Position numbers and translations under genes: made by a program. The notes beneath the pieces are model-generated. The model did no database searches. It worked only from the letters and a program-made list of their open reading frames with translations, and was not told the DNA's origin. A DNA stretch of 12,362 bases from Lachnospiraceae bacterium (GTDB lineage: Bacteria; Bacillota; Clostridia; Lachnospirales; Lachnospiraceae), in assembly GCA_017964745.1 (NCBI GenBank), contig JAGCRJ010000094.1, positions 1 through 12,362 of the forward strand, given 5' to 3'. Shown here piece after piece: positions 1-6,932 of this stretch (position 1 is its first letter; the number at the start of each line of letters is the position of its first letter).

Positions 1-284
1 ACAGCCATGGGTCTGCGCTGTGCTATATCCGCATCGATCCATTCGCCGGTAAGATAGCTCTCCATCTTGCCGTCATCACGTATATACCTCTCACCTATGG
101 CCATAAGCCCCGGAAGGACCGTTGGGCCGGGATCCGGTGTATCATTTGATGAAACTCCGGGTATCGGCTGGTCCTGATAATCGGCAGGTTTGTACTGGTC
201 CGGGTCACCGCCGCAGGCGGTCAGGGTAAGGATCGCCGCTGAGGCGATTATCATATATTTTTTAGCAAGTTTTCCAAACTGCAT
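1..284 (-). CDS. DUF3048 (YerB-type) lipoprotein, 5' part only
   Basis: This is the first 94 codons of a secreted lipoprotein; the rest lies beyond the left edge. The ATG at 284..282 is preceded by TGAGGA at a normal ribosome-binding distance. The protein starts MQFGKLAKKYM, then a hydrophobic stretch and a lipobox LTAC with the lipidated cysteine at residue 24. This is a type II signal peptide, so the product should be anchored to the outer face of the membrane. After a Pro/Asp/Gln-rich linker (about residues 27-55) comes ESYLTGEWIDADIAQRRPMAV, which resembles the start of the DUF3048 domain of Bacillus YerB-like lipoproteins (a Y/PLTG motif, then RP-x-AV). The biochemical function of that family is not established as far as I know. 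The gene lies 31 nt downstream of tRNA-Leu with no terminator visible between them, so it may share the tRNA promoter. The lipoprotein call is firm; the DUF3048 assignment rests on about 20 residues. Confidence 0.75.
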   Translation of the reverse strand, partial: MQFGKLAKKYMIIASAAILTLTACGGDPDQYKPADYQDQPIPGVSSNDTPDPGPTVLPGLMAIGERYIRDDGKMESYLTGEWIDADIAQRRPMA

Positions 285-315
285 ATTTTTATCCTCAGAA
301 CAGATTACAGAGCAG

Positions 316-399
316 TGCGGGTAGCCGGACTCGAACCGGCATGGTGTCGCCACCGAGGGATTTTAAGTCCCTTGCGTCTACCTATTTCGCCATACCCGC
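316..399 (-). tRNA. tRNA-Leu (anticodon UAA)
   Basis: A complete class II tRNA can be folded on the minus strand. The acceptor stem GCGGGTA (399..393) pairs with TACCCGC (323..317), and the discriminator is A at 316, as expected for leucine. The anticodon arm is AGGGA-CTTAAAA-TCCCT, giving anticodon TAA, which reads UUA and UUG. The long variable arm has stem GGTG/CACC, and the T arm is GCCGG-TTCGAGT-CCGGC. The 3' CCA is not encoded: the bases after the discriminator are CTG. CCA must be added after transcription, and the enzyme for this (cca) is encoded in the same window. A promoter lies just upstream at 421-449. The tRNA is followed after 31 nt by a lipoprotein gene and may be cut out of a shared transcript. 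Confidence 0.97.
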
Positions 400-420
400 A
401 TCTTCAATCTGCAAGAAGGG

Positions 421-449
421 ATTGTATCATAAGGGCTTGTAAAAAGCAA
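421..449 (-). promoter_or_regulatory. Predicted sigma-A promoter for tRNA-Leu
   Basis: On the minus strand, TTGCTT (449..444) and TACAAT (426..421) are separated by 17 nt. The -10 box starts immediately after the TGA stop of the GH13 gene, so the -35 box and spacer lie inside its last codons. The expected start site is around 413-415, giving a leader of roughly 15 nt before the mature tRNA. The -10 box has five of six consensus bases; the -35 box keeps only TTG. No terminator is visible between the GH13 stop and the tRNA, so readthrough from that gene could also contribute. Confidence 0.6.
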
Positions 450-2538
450 GAATCATGGCTGATTCGGGGGGTATCGCGATGTCCAGCATTCCGCCCGTTA
501 ACTGGTATACGGGACCCGTCATCGAATAGCCCTCCCTGGTGGTCGAGAACACGGTTCTCATAAGTCCGGATCTCGTGGTTCCGATCTCCCAGACGGTGAT
601 GTTCTTCAGTATCTCGTGATCGTTATTGTTGATGAGAATGAGGATCTGCTCGCTCCTGTCAAACCTTCCGTAAGCCAGGAAATTGTAATCGCTGTCCACC
701 ATCTTGATGGAACCGGTCCTGAACACGGGATGTCTGTTTCTGAGAGAGATCAGATCCCTGTGAAAGGAGATCATCTCCTTATCCTCGTGTCCCCAGGGAT
801 AGGTGCGCCTGTTGTCGGGATCGGTAAAACCGCATACCCCGGCTTCGTCCCCGTAATAGATCGTGGGAGCTCCGAGCCAGGTCATCTGTATCACGACGGC
901 TTCCCTGAAAACGGCCTTGTTTATATTCCTTTCCGCGGCAGCGGGGCCGAGGGTTCCGGTACGTCCGACCATGTGGTTGGTACGGGTCAGGAATCTCGAA
1001 TGGTCGTGGTTTGAGAGCTCATTCATCGCAGACTGAAGGCTGGGAGTTGAGAACGCGGCACCGTGATGCTTCATCGCGCCCCAGAAAGCATCCGCATTTC
1101 CGAGAAGATCCTCCCTGAAATCGTCGGAGTGCTTCTCCATTCCGGTAAGGAACCAGGTCACGGGCTCCATGAACGCGTCATAGTTCATTACGGAATCCCA
1201 CTCATCACCCTGGAGCCATGCCTTCTTGTCCCCGTAATGCTCGGCGAGGATCAGGGCATCGGGATTGGCTTCCCTGACCGCTTTGCGGAACTTCTTCCAG
1301 AAAAAGTGGTTATACTCGGGCGAGTGTCCGAGATCCGCGGCAACATCGAGTCTCCAGCCGTCCGCATTAAACGGCGGGGAAACCCACTTCTGTCCGATCC
1401 TGAGCACGTAATCGAGGAGCTTGTCCGAACCCTCGTAATTGAGCTTGGGAAGGGTATCGTGTCCCCACCAGCCGTCATACGAACCGTTGTAGGGCCATCC
1501 GTTTTCGTTGTTAAAGGAAAAATAACTCCTGTAGGGACTCTCGGGACTTACAAACGCGCCCTTCTCATAGCCCTCTTCGTTCTCGTATATGCGCTCCCTG
1601 TCCATCCACTTGTTGAACGAACCGCAGTGATTGAAGACACCGTCCAGGATGACTCTCATTCCTCTTCTGTGTGCTTCGTTCACAACCTTTATGAAGAGCT
1701 CATCGGATGCGGTAAGGTTAGCCCTTCCCGCGGTCCTTCTGATGTACTTCGTCGCAAGACGGTTTTCCTTTTGCCCCGGAGGGAGCACATCGCCGCCGTC
1801 ATCGACGATCTTGCCGAAATGGGGATCGATATGGTCGTAATCCTGGATATCGTATTTATGGTTGGAGGGCGAGACAAAGAGCGGATTAAAATATATGACC
1901 TCTACGCCCAGGCTCTTGATATAGTCCATCTTGTCGAGAACGCCCTGGAGGTCTCCGCCGTAGAAATTCCTTACATCCATCTGCGAAGGAAGCTCGTCCC
2001 AGTTTTCGACCTTGTGAACGGGCTGCCCGATGTATGCATACTCGCCGTCAACGACATCGTTGGCAGGATCGCCGTTACAGAAGCGGTCCACATAGATCTG
2101 GTACATAACGGCTCCCTTGCTCCATGCGGGAGTCGAGAACCCGGGAAATACGACAAAATCATAGTACTCATTGGGATCAGATACGGGGCCCCTCGAATCG
2201 AAAAAGACCTTTACCGGTCCCGATACTATCTCAAACCGGTATGCGAATCTGCCGCCGGAGAGAACGGTCTCCGTCTCGTAATAATCAAAATGCCTCTCGG
2301 TCAGCACCTTGTGCATGACGTAACGTCTTCCGCCGCTGACAAGACATACGGTATCTACATTGTTCTTGGCTGTACGGAACCTGATACGGACCTGCTCGCC
2401 GGCCTTTGGTTCCTCGGGATCGAGATAATTAGAAGTGGTATCGGAATACAGGGCTCTGCTGTTAAAGACGGGCCTCATGTTAAGTATATAGTTCAGATTA
2501 CCAAGTACTTTCTTCCGATGTTCTAGATCTACGGACAT
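427..2538 (-). CDS. GH13 alpha-glucan hydrolase, neopullulanase/cyclomaltodextrinase-like
   Basis: This is a 703-residue glycoside hydrolase family 13 enzyme that should cleave alpha-glucosidic bonds in maltodextrins, cyclodextrins or pullulan fragments. There is no signal peptide, so it probably acts in the cytosol on imported oligosaccharides. Residues about 28-125 look like a CBM34-type N-terminal beta domain, the (beta/alpha)8 barrel spans about 140-600, and a beta-sandwich follows. All conserved regions are present: DGVFNH (299-304), LPKLN (363-367, typical of the neopullulanase group), GWRLDVAAD with nucleophile Asp398, LILAEH with acid/base Glu433, and NHD (510-512) with the transition-state-stabilising Asp. 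I chose ATG 2538 because GGAGG lies 6 nt upstream; an in-frame ATG nine codons earlier lacks such a site and would lie close to the predicted transcription start. The gene has its own promoter and lies between ftsH and tRNA-Leu. Exact substrate and product cannot be read from sequence. Confidence 0.9.
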   Translation of the reverse strand: MSVDLEHRKKVLGNLNYILNMRPVFNSRALYSDTTSNYLDPEEPKAGEQVRIRFRTAKNNVDTVCLVSGGRRYVMHKVLTERHFDYYETETVLSGGRFAYRFEIVSGPVKVFFDSRGPVSDPNEYYDFVVFPGFSTPAWSKGAVMYQIYVDRFCNGDPANDVVDGEYAYIGQPVHKVENWDELPSQMDVRNFYGGDLQGVLDKMDYIKSLGVEVIYFNPLFVSPSNHKYDIQDYDHIDPHFGKIVDDGGDVLPPGQKENRLATKYIRRTAGRANLTASDELFIKVVNEAHRRGMRVILDGVFNHCGSFNKWMDRERIYENEEGYEKGAFVSPESPYRSYFSFNNENGWPYNGSYDGWWGHDTLPKLNYEGSDKLLDYVLRIGQKWVSPPFNADGWRLDVAADLGHSPEYNHFFWKKFRKAVREANPDALILAEHYGDKKAWLQGDEWDSVMNYDAFMEPVTWFLTGMEKHSDDFREDLLGNADAFWGAMKHHGAAFSTPSLQSAMNELSNHDHSRFLTRTNHMVGRTGTLGPAAAERNINKAVFREAVVIQMTWLGAPTIYYGDEAGVCGFTDPDNRRTYPWGHEDKEMISFHRDLISLRNRHPVFRTGSIKMVDSDYNFLAYGRFDRSEQILILINNNDHEILKNITVWEIGTTRSGLMRTVFSTTREGYSMTGPVYQLTGGMLDIAIPPESAMILAFYKPL

Positions 2539-2563
2539 GAAAAACCTCCGAAAGTTCAAAACC

Positions 2564-2575
2564 ACAATATATTGT
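2564..2575. promoter_or_regulatory. Perfect 12-bp palindrome over the GH13 -10 box (candidate operator)
   Basis: The 12 bases ACAATATATTGT are identical on both strands and cover five bases of the predicted -10 hexamer and the likely transcription start. A palindrome here could be a repressor site that blocks RNA polymerase. It does not match the catabolite (cre) consensus, which has a central CG. The symmetry is directly visible; the operator role is inference. AT-rich palindromes of this length can arise by chance near a -10 box. Confidence 0.4.
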
Positions 2576-2599
2576 AGCCCATTTTAAATTCATGCACAA
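2571..2599 (-). promoter_or_regulatory. Predicted promoter of the GH13 gene
   Basis: TTGTGC (2599..2594) and TACAAT (2576..2571) are separated by exactly 17 nt on the minus strand. The expected start site is near 2564, about 15 nt before the GGAGG ribosome-binding site. The -35 box is weak (three of six) and the -10 box strong (five of six), a pattern common at regulated genes. It sits directly after the ftsH terminator, so the GH13 gene appears to be its own transcription unit. Confidence 0.65.
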
Positions 2600-2600
2600 G

Positions 2601-2642
2601 AGAAAGGAAAAAGAAAAAGGACAGCCGGGGAAGCTGTCCTTT
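2601..2642 (-). terminator. Rho-independent terminator after ftsH
   Basis: On the minus strand a perfect 10-bp stem, AAAGGACAGC (2642..2633) with GCTGTCCTTT (2625..2616), encloses a 7-nt loop and runs into a pyrimidine tract TTTTTCTTTTTCC. It closes the rqcP-divIC-tilS-hpt-ftsH operon about 150 nt after the ftsH stop and just ahead of the GH13 promoter. Confidence 0.9.
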
Positions 2643-2687
2643 CTCCAGAGAATCTATCTCTTGGGGTATTTCCAAAACAAAATGTAT

Positions 2688-2721
2688 TGGGGGTACACTG
2701 ATATATTATCATCAGCCCCCA
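2688..2721 (-). repeat. Imperfect inverted repeat in the ftsH 3' region
   Basis: TGGGGG (2688-2693) pairs with CCCCCA (2716-2721), and CTGAT (2698-2702) pairs with ATCAG (2711-2715), leaving a 4-nt bulge (TACA) and an 8-nt loop. In the minus-strand transcript this forms an 11-bp stem-loop between the ftsH stop and the terminator. The following bases are only partly T-rich, so it is a weak terminator at best; it may protect the 3' end or be a first pause site. The rest of the 2643-2789 gap holds nothing else I can support. Confidence 0.5.
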
Positions 2722-2789
2722 TATAGCAAAATGCCAAAGATTCACAAATCTAACAGAGACTTTGTTTTCTTTTTGTGCAACTCTTACAA

Positions 2790-4607
2790 TCAAGTTGCGG
2801 TAAACAGGGCTTCAAACTCTTCCCTGCCGATCTTTTCCTTCTCGAGTAGAAGCTCTGCGCACTTGTGAAGCACGCCTTCGTTCTGAAGGATTATATCCTT
2901 GGCCTTGGCATAGCAGTCATCGATGATCGACCTTACCTCGCGGTCTATCTCGCTTGCGACCTCTTCGCTGTGGGACTTGGCATGTGCAAGATCCCTTCCG
3001 ATGAACACTTCATCATCGTCATCGTCATAGCAGACAACACCGATATTGTCGCTCATTCCGTAGCGGGTGACCATCCTGCGGGCTTCCTTGGTAGCGCTCT
3101 TTATGTCCGCCGATGCGCCTGTGGTGATCTCTCCGAAGATGATCTCCTCCGCGATCCTTCCTCCAAGGGAGACCATTATATCCTGGAGCATCTTGCTCTT
3201 GGTAAGGAACATCTCATCCCTTTCGGGAAGGGGCATCGTATATCCCGCTGCTCCGACTCCTGTGGGGATGATGGATACGGTATAGACAGGGCCTACATCG
3301 GGAAGAACATGGAAAAGGATCGCATGTCCGGTTTCGTGGTAAGCGGTGATCTTCTTTTCCTTGTCGGAAATGATCCTGCTCTTTTTCTCAGATCCGATAC
3401 CGATCCTGATGAAGGCATCGTTTATCTGGGACATTGAAATGAAGGGATTGTTCTTCCTGGCCGCACCGATCGCAGCTTCGTTCATAAGGTTCTCGAGATC
3501 CGCTCCGGTAAATCCCGCGGTTGTGCGTGCGATCTTTTCAAGATCGACATCCTCGGCAAGCTTCTTGTTTCTTGCGTGAACCTTGAGTATCTCCTCACGT
3601 CCGGCCACATCGGGTCTCTGAACGGTGACTTTTCTGTCAAATCTTCCGGGTCTTAAGATCGCGGGATCGAGGATATCAACCCTGTTTGTCGCCGCCATTA
3701 CTATGATGCCTGAATTCTCGGTAAAGCCGTCCATCTCGACAAGGAGCTGGTTTAAGGTCTGCTCTCTTTCATCGTGTCCGCCGCCGAGTCCGGTTCCCCT
3801 TCTTCTTGCAACGGCATCGATCTCATCTATGAATACGATACAGGGCTTGTGCTTATTGGCTTCTTCGAAAAGATCCCTTACTCTCGATGCACCGACACCG
3901 ACGAACATCTCGACGAAATCGGAACCCGATATGGAAAGGAAAGGAACCCTTGCTTCTCCGGCGATCGCCTTGGCAAGAAGCGTCTTACCGGTTCCGGGAG
4001 CACCCTCAAGAAGGATTCCCTTGGGGATTCTCGCGCCGAGTGCCGCATATTTTCCGGGATCTTTGAGGAAATCTACTATCTCGGAAAGTTCTTCTTTTTC
4101 TTCCTTGAGTCCGGCAACATCCGCAAATGTGGTCTTGCCGTCTCCGTTGATGATGTTTACGCGTATCTTGCCGAAATTGAGCATCCGGTTTCCGGAGTTC
4201 TGATTTCCGACAGGCCCGAGCATGGCAGAGATAAGGAATACCATGACAAAGGCGAGAAGGATGATAGGGATCAGGATATTGACCACCCAGTTCATGACCG
4301 ACTTATCCTTGATGGTAGGATCGAGTCCTGCCTCGCGGAGAACCGATTCCGCCTCAGAGACATCGGTCACATATAACCTGTGGCTTACACCGCCCTTGCC
4401 GGAAACGTAGACATAGCCGGCATTTCCCGTGGCGTTCGGCGTGATGACCGCCTCGACCACCTTGCCTTCGCTTAAGTCATTTACCAGCTGACCGTATGTG
4501 TAATTGACGGCATTGGTCTTAAGTGTCTGAAATACCCAGAATATGACCAGCATTATGAAAAGCAGCCATAAATAGGGTCTGAATGGATTTTTAGCGCTCT
4601 TTTCCAA
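2790..4607 (-). CDS. ftsH: ATP-dependent zinc metalloprotease FtsH
   Basis: FtsH is a membrane-anchored hexameric AAA+ protease that extracts and degrades damaged or regulatory membrane and cytosolic proteins. The 605-residue sequence has the full architecture: a first membrane segment (about residues 11-28), an extracytoplasmic domain (about 30-103), a second membrane segment (about 105-131), an AAA+ ATPase with Walker A GAPGTGKT (202-209), Walker B IVFIDEID (257-264) and an arginine-finger region near RPGRFDR (319-325), then the peptidase domain with zinc motif HETGH (424-428) and the likely third ligand Asp501. Length is typical for Gram-positive homologues. The start is TTG at 4607..4605, supported by GGAGG 9 nt upstream and the lack of a better in-frame ATG. 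A run of five aspartates (about residues 526-530) lies ahead of the conserved FIGRD segment. It is last in the operon, 21 nt after hpt, and is followed by a terminator. Confidence 0.98.
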   Translation of the reverse strand: MEKSAKNPFRPYLWLLFIMLVIFWVFQTLKTNAVNYTYGQLVNDLSEGKVVEAVITPNATGNAGYVYVSGKGGVSHRLYVTDVSEAESVLREAGLDPTIKDKSVMNWVVNILIPIILLAFVMVFLISAMLGPVGNQNSGNRMLNFGKIRVNIINGDGKTTFADVAGLKEEKEELSEIVDFLKDPGKYAALGARIPKGILLEGAPGTGKTLLAKAIAGEARVPFLSISGSDFVEMFVGVGASRVRDLFEEANKHKPCIVFIDEIDAVARRRGTGLGGGHDEREQTLNQLLVEMDGFTENSGIIVMAATNRVDILDPAILRPGRFDRKVTVQRPDVAGREEILKVHARNKKLAEDVDLEKIARTTAGFTGADLENLMNEAAIGAARKNNPFISMSQINDAFIRIGIGSEKKSRIISDKEKKITAYHETGHAILFHVLPDVGPVYTVSIIPTGVGAAGYTMPLPERDEMFLTKSKMLQDIMVSLGGRIAEEIIFGEITTGASADIKSATKEARRMVTRYGMSDNIGVVCYDDDDDEVFIGRDLAHAKSHSEEVASEIDREVRSIIDDCYAKAKDIILQNEGVLHKCAELLLEKEKIGREEFEALFTAT

Positions 4608-4628
4608 AACTTATTTCCTCCAAAAGGA

Positions 4629-5156
4629 TCAATCGAACTTCACTACTCCGATATAGGGCAGGTTTCTGTACATCTGGTCATAATCGAGACCGTAACCGAC
4701 CACAAATTCATCGGGGATCTTAAATCCGGTGTATGCTACATCAACATCGGTAACGCGTCTTGAGGGCTTGTCGAGAAGAGTGCAGAGCTTAAGGCTCCTG
4801 GGACCTCTTTCCGAAAGCATCTTAAGAAGATAGCTGAGGGTTCTTCCGCTGTCCACGATATCCTCGACAACAATGACCTCCTTATCCTTAAGGGGCTCAT
4901 CGAGGTCCTTGACTATCCTGACCAGTCCGCTGGACTCGGTTCCGGAGCCGTAGCTGGAAGCACTCATGAAATCAAGCGATACGTCAAGCTTGATGCGTTT
5001 TGCCAGCTCGCACATGAAGAAAGCGCCGCCCTTGAGCACGCATACCATATGTATCTGCTTACCGGCGTAATCCTTTGTGATCTGATCTCCGATCTCCTGG
5101 ATCCTGCGGTCAACTTCCTCTTCGGTAAACATTACTTCGATATGATGTTTATCCAT
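4629..5156 (-). CDS. hpt: Hypoxanthine(-guanine) phosphoribosyltransferase
   Basis: This 175-residue cytosolic enzyme transfers phosphoribose from PRPP to hypoxanthine (and usually guanine), making IMP and GMP in purine salvage. The type I phosphoribosyltransferase fold is clear: LKGG (41-44) in the pyrophosphate-binding loop, SYG (68-70) in the flexible loop, and the PRPP signature VVEDIVDSGRTL (96-107). Length matches the family. Its ATG lies one base after the tilS stop, and its ribosome-binding sequence AAAGGAG is formed by the last tilS codons, so translation of the two is probably coupled. The order tilS-hpt-ftsH is conserved across Firmicutes; in Bacillus subtilis TilS and HprT have been reported to influence ftsH transcription. 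Confidence 0.97.
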   Translation of the reverse strand: MDKHHIEVMFTEEEVDRRIQEIGDQITKDYAGKQIHMVCVLKGGAFFMCELAKRIKLDVSLDFMSASSYGSGTESSGLVRIVKDLDEPLKDKEVIVVEDIVDSGRTLSYLLKMLSERGPRSLKLCTLLDKPSRRVTDVDVAYTGFKIPDEFVVGYGLDYDQMYRNLPYIGVVKFD

Positions 5157-5157
5157 A

Positions 5158-6594
5158 TTACTCCTTTACCTCAAGCCTCATAATATTAACAGTTGTATCG
5201 TCAAGCTTGGCGGAATCAGCCATTCTGCGTCCAATCACCCACAAAACCTCGCTTCCGACGGCACATACAAGGATATTCTCCTTCTCATCCGGGGCAAGCT
5301 TAAGATCGGTAAGGTAGTCTCCGATCTTCTTGGTCGCCGCCCTGCCGCCTGCGGAGATCATCATATGATCGCCTTCACGTCTTTTTCTGATCTCGAAATA
5401 TGGGGGATCCGAAACACCCTCAAGGGATGCGATAGAGGATATTTTATCACAATCGAAATATTTAGTGTAGCCGTCACCTGCAAACGTAGGGTCCGTCATG
5501 GCTTTTCTTTCGTCTGCGCTTAAGTCTTCCGCCCTGAAATACACCGCGCTCACGAATACGTCTCCGGCGCCTGTACGCTTTTCTGCGGCATCCGGAGTCC
5601 TGAGAAGGAGTACGTCCCCCGATACGTCCGCTTTGATGCCGTACGGAAGGTCCGCATGTTTGCCCACACCGCCCTTAAGAAGCGAGATCACGGCATCCGC
5701 GTGAACTTCCCCTATATCCTTTTTGTGCGGAGTAAGATCGGTGAGAAGCTCCAGTATTAGGAGCGATGCGATGATATCCGGAAGCGTATCGAACGCCTTC
5801 CTGTCCACCCTGTAGGTTCCGGGCGCATCCGATGAAACGGTACTTTGCTTCGCCTCAGCGACTCTTTCACCGAGGTAATCCGATATATCGCGAAGCTTTC
5901 TGGACGCATCCGATATATGTTCCGGAGCCGCACTGCAGATCCTGCAGGCTTCCGGGATGATCACATTCCTTATCCTGTTTCTCGCATAGGAATTGTCCGA
6001 ATTGGTGCGGTCTGTCCTGAAAGCTATTCCTTTTTCAGCAAGGTAATCCTCGATATCCTTTCTGGACATGTCGATGAGGGGTCTTATGATACGGCCTCTT
6101 TCGGAGCCGATCCCTCCGAGCCCCTTTATTCCGGTTCCCCTGAACAGGTTGAAAAGAACCGTTTCGGCATTGTCCTCGAGGTGATGGGCAACCGCGATCC
6201 TTACGCTGCCCTCGGGATAGGAGCATTCCTTTTCCCAGGCAAGTGCCTCGCTTTCAAAGCATTCGTACCGAAACCTTCTGCCGGCTTCTTCCTCGGAAAG
6301 CCCGTTTTCGGAAGCGTAAGCGGGAATGTCCTTCTTTATCTCTTTAAAGGAAACTCCGTGCTCCTTACAGATATTCTCCACGAAAAGAGAATCCTCATCC
6401 GCCTCATTTCCGCGGATCATATGGTTTATGTGAATGACACGGATGTCAGAAACGTCGAATCGTTCAAGCAGCAAAAATAAAAGGCAGATGGAATCTGCCC
6501 CGCCGGACACCCCTGCGATCAGATGCATTCCTGCATCGGATACGGGGATGCCATCCATATACTTTTTAAAGATGACTTCCGCTCCGGCTTTCAC
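5158..6594 (-). CDS. tilS: tRNA(Ile)-lysidine synthase
   Basis: TilS attaches lysine to the wobble cytidine of the CAU-anticodon tRNA-Ile, switching its reading from AUG to AUA and its charging from Met to Ile; it is normally essential. The 478-residue protein has the N-type PP-loop SGGADS (30-35) that binds ATP, an ATPase domain to about residue 215, a linker/substrate-binding region, and the TilS C-terminal domain (about 395-475). The start is GTG at 6594..6592, which shares its first G with the TAG stop of the divIC-like gene. GAGGA lies 6 nt upstream within that gene, so coupled translation is likely. It is one nucleotide ahead of hpt. Length is usual for full-length Firmicute TilS. Confidence 0.95.
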   Translation of the reverse strand: MKAGAEVIFKKYMDGIPVSDAGMHLIAGVSGGADSICLLFLLLERFDVSDIRVIHINHMIRGNEADEDSLFVENICKEHGVSFKEIKKDIPAYASENGLSEEEAGRRFRYECFESEALAWEKECSYPEGSVRIAVAHHLEDNAETVLFNLFRGTGIKGLGGIGSERGRIIRPLIDMSRKDIEDYLAEKGIAFRTDRTNSDNSYARNRIRNVIIPEACRICSAAPEHISDASRKLRDISDYLGERVAEAKQSTVSSDAPGTYRVDRKAFDTLPDIIASLLILELLTDLTPHKKDIGEVHADAVISLLKGGVGKHADLPYGIKADVSGDVLLLRTPDAAEKRTGAGDVFVSAVYFRAEDLSADERKAMTDPTFAGDGYTKYFDCDKISSIASLEGVSDPPYFEIRKRREGDHMMISAGGRAATKKIGDYLTDLKLAPDEKENILVCAVGSEVLWVIGRRMADSAKLDDTTVNIMRLEVKE

Positions 6595-6932
6595 TAATTG
6601 TCCTCAAGCTTAAATATGATCTCGCCCTCATTTACAAGCCCGAGCTTTTCATGGGCCTGTTCCTCGGCATATGCCTTGGTCTGGACGTATTTTTCAAGTT
6701 CGTTGAGCTCCTCCGTGCGTTCGAGTTGTGCGGCGATCTGCTCATCAAGTGCCTGATCCTGCTGCTCGTAAACACTGAGCCTCTGCTTCACATCCCTTAT
6801 CTGTACGAGTACGACAAGGGAGATAAGGGATACGATAACGGCAAAAAGAATATAACCCGAAGCACCGCTTCTTCTGCGGCGTTTCTCCATCGCGGTCATT
6901 GTGCGGTTTCCGGATCTTTCCTTTGCAGCCAT
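6594..6932 (-). CDS. divIC: Septum formation initiator protein (DivIC/FtsB-like)
   Basis: This is a small bitopic division protein of 112 residues: a basic cytoplasmic tail (1-25, with a KRRRR run), one membrane segment (about 26-44), then a coiled coil outside the membrane (about 45-82) and a short C-terminal segment. DivIC/FtsB proteins join FtsL and FtsQ/DivIB in the divisome and help activate septal wall synthesis. No catalytic motif is expected. The identification rests on topology, size and position between rqcP and tilS, where divIC lies in Firmicutes. The ATG at 6932 overlaps the rqcP stop by one base, with GAGGAA 5 nt upstream. Two later in-frame ATGs (Met12, Met15) are possible alternatives but lack a comparable site. 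Confidence 0.85.
   Translation of the reverse strand: MAAKERSGNRTMTAMEKRRRRSGASGYILFAVIVSLISLVVLVQIRDVKQRLSVYEQQDQALDEQIAAQLERTEELNELEKYVQTKAYAEEQAHEKLGLVNEGEIIFKLEDN

Noticed and set aside
400..426. Possible terminator between the GH13 gene and tRNA-Leu
   Set aside because: Only a 4-bp AATC/GATT pairing is available and there is no T tract.
1063..2526. Long plus-strand open frame (487 codons) opposite the GH13 gene
   Set aside because: It is antisense to a gene with all catalytic motifs, has no domain, no good ribosome-binding site, and its openness follows from the codon bias of the GH13 frame.
2590..2793. Minus-strand open frame of 67 codons starting at a TTG overlapping the ftsH stop
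   Set aside because: It runs through both stem-loops and the terminator, has no ribosome-binding site beyond ftsH codons, and its composition is not protein-like.
3625..4203. Plus-strand frames opposite ftsH
   Set aside because: Ser/Pro-rich shadow of the AAA+ domain, with no promoter or ribosome-binding site.
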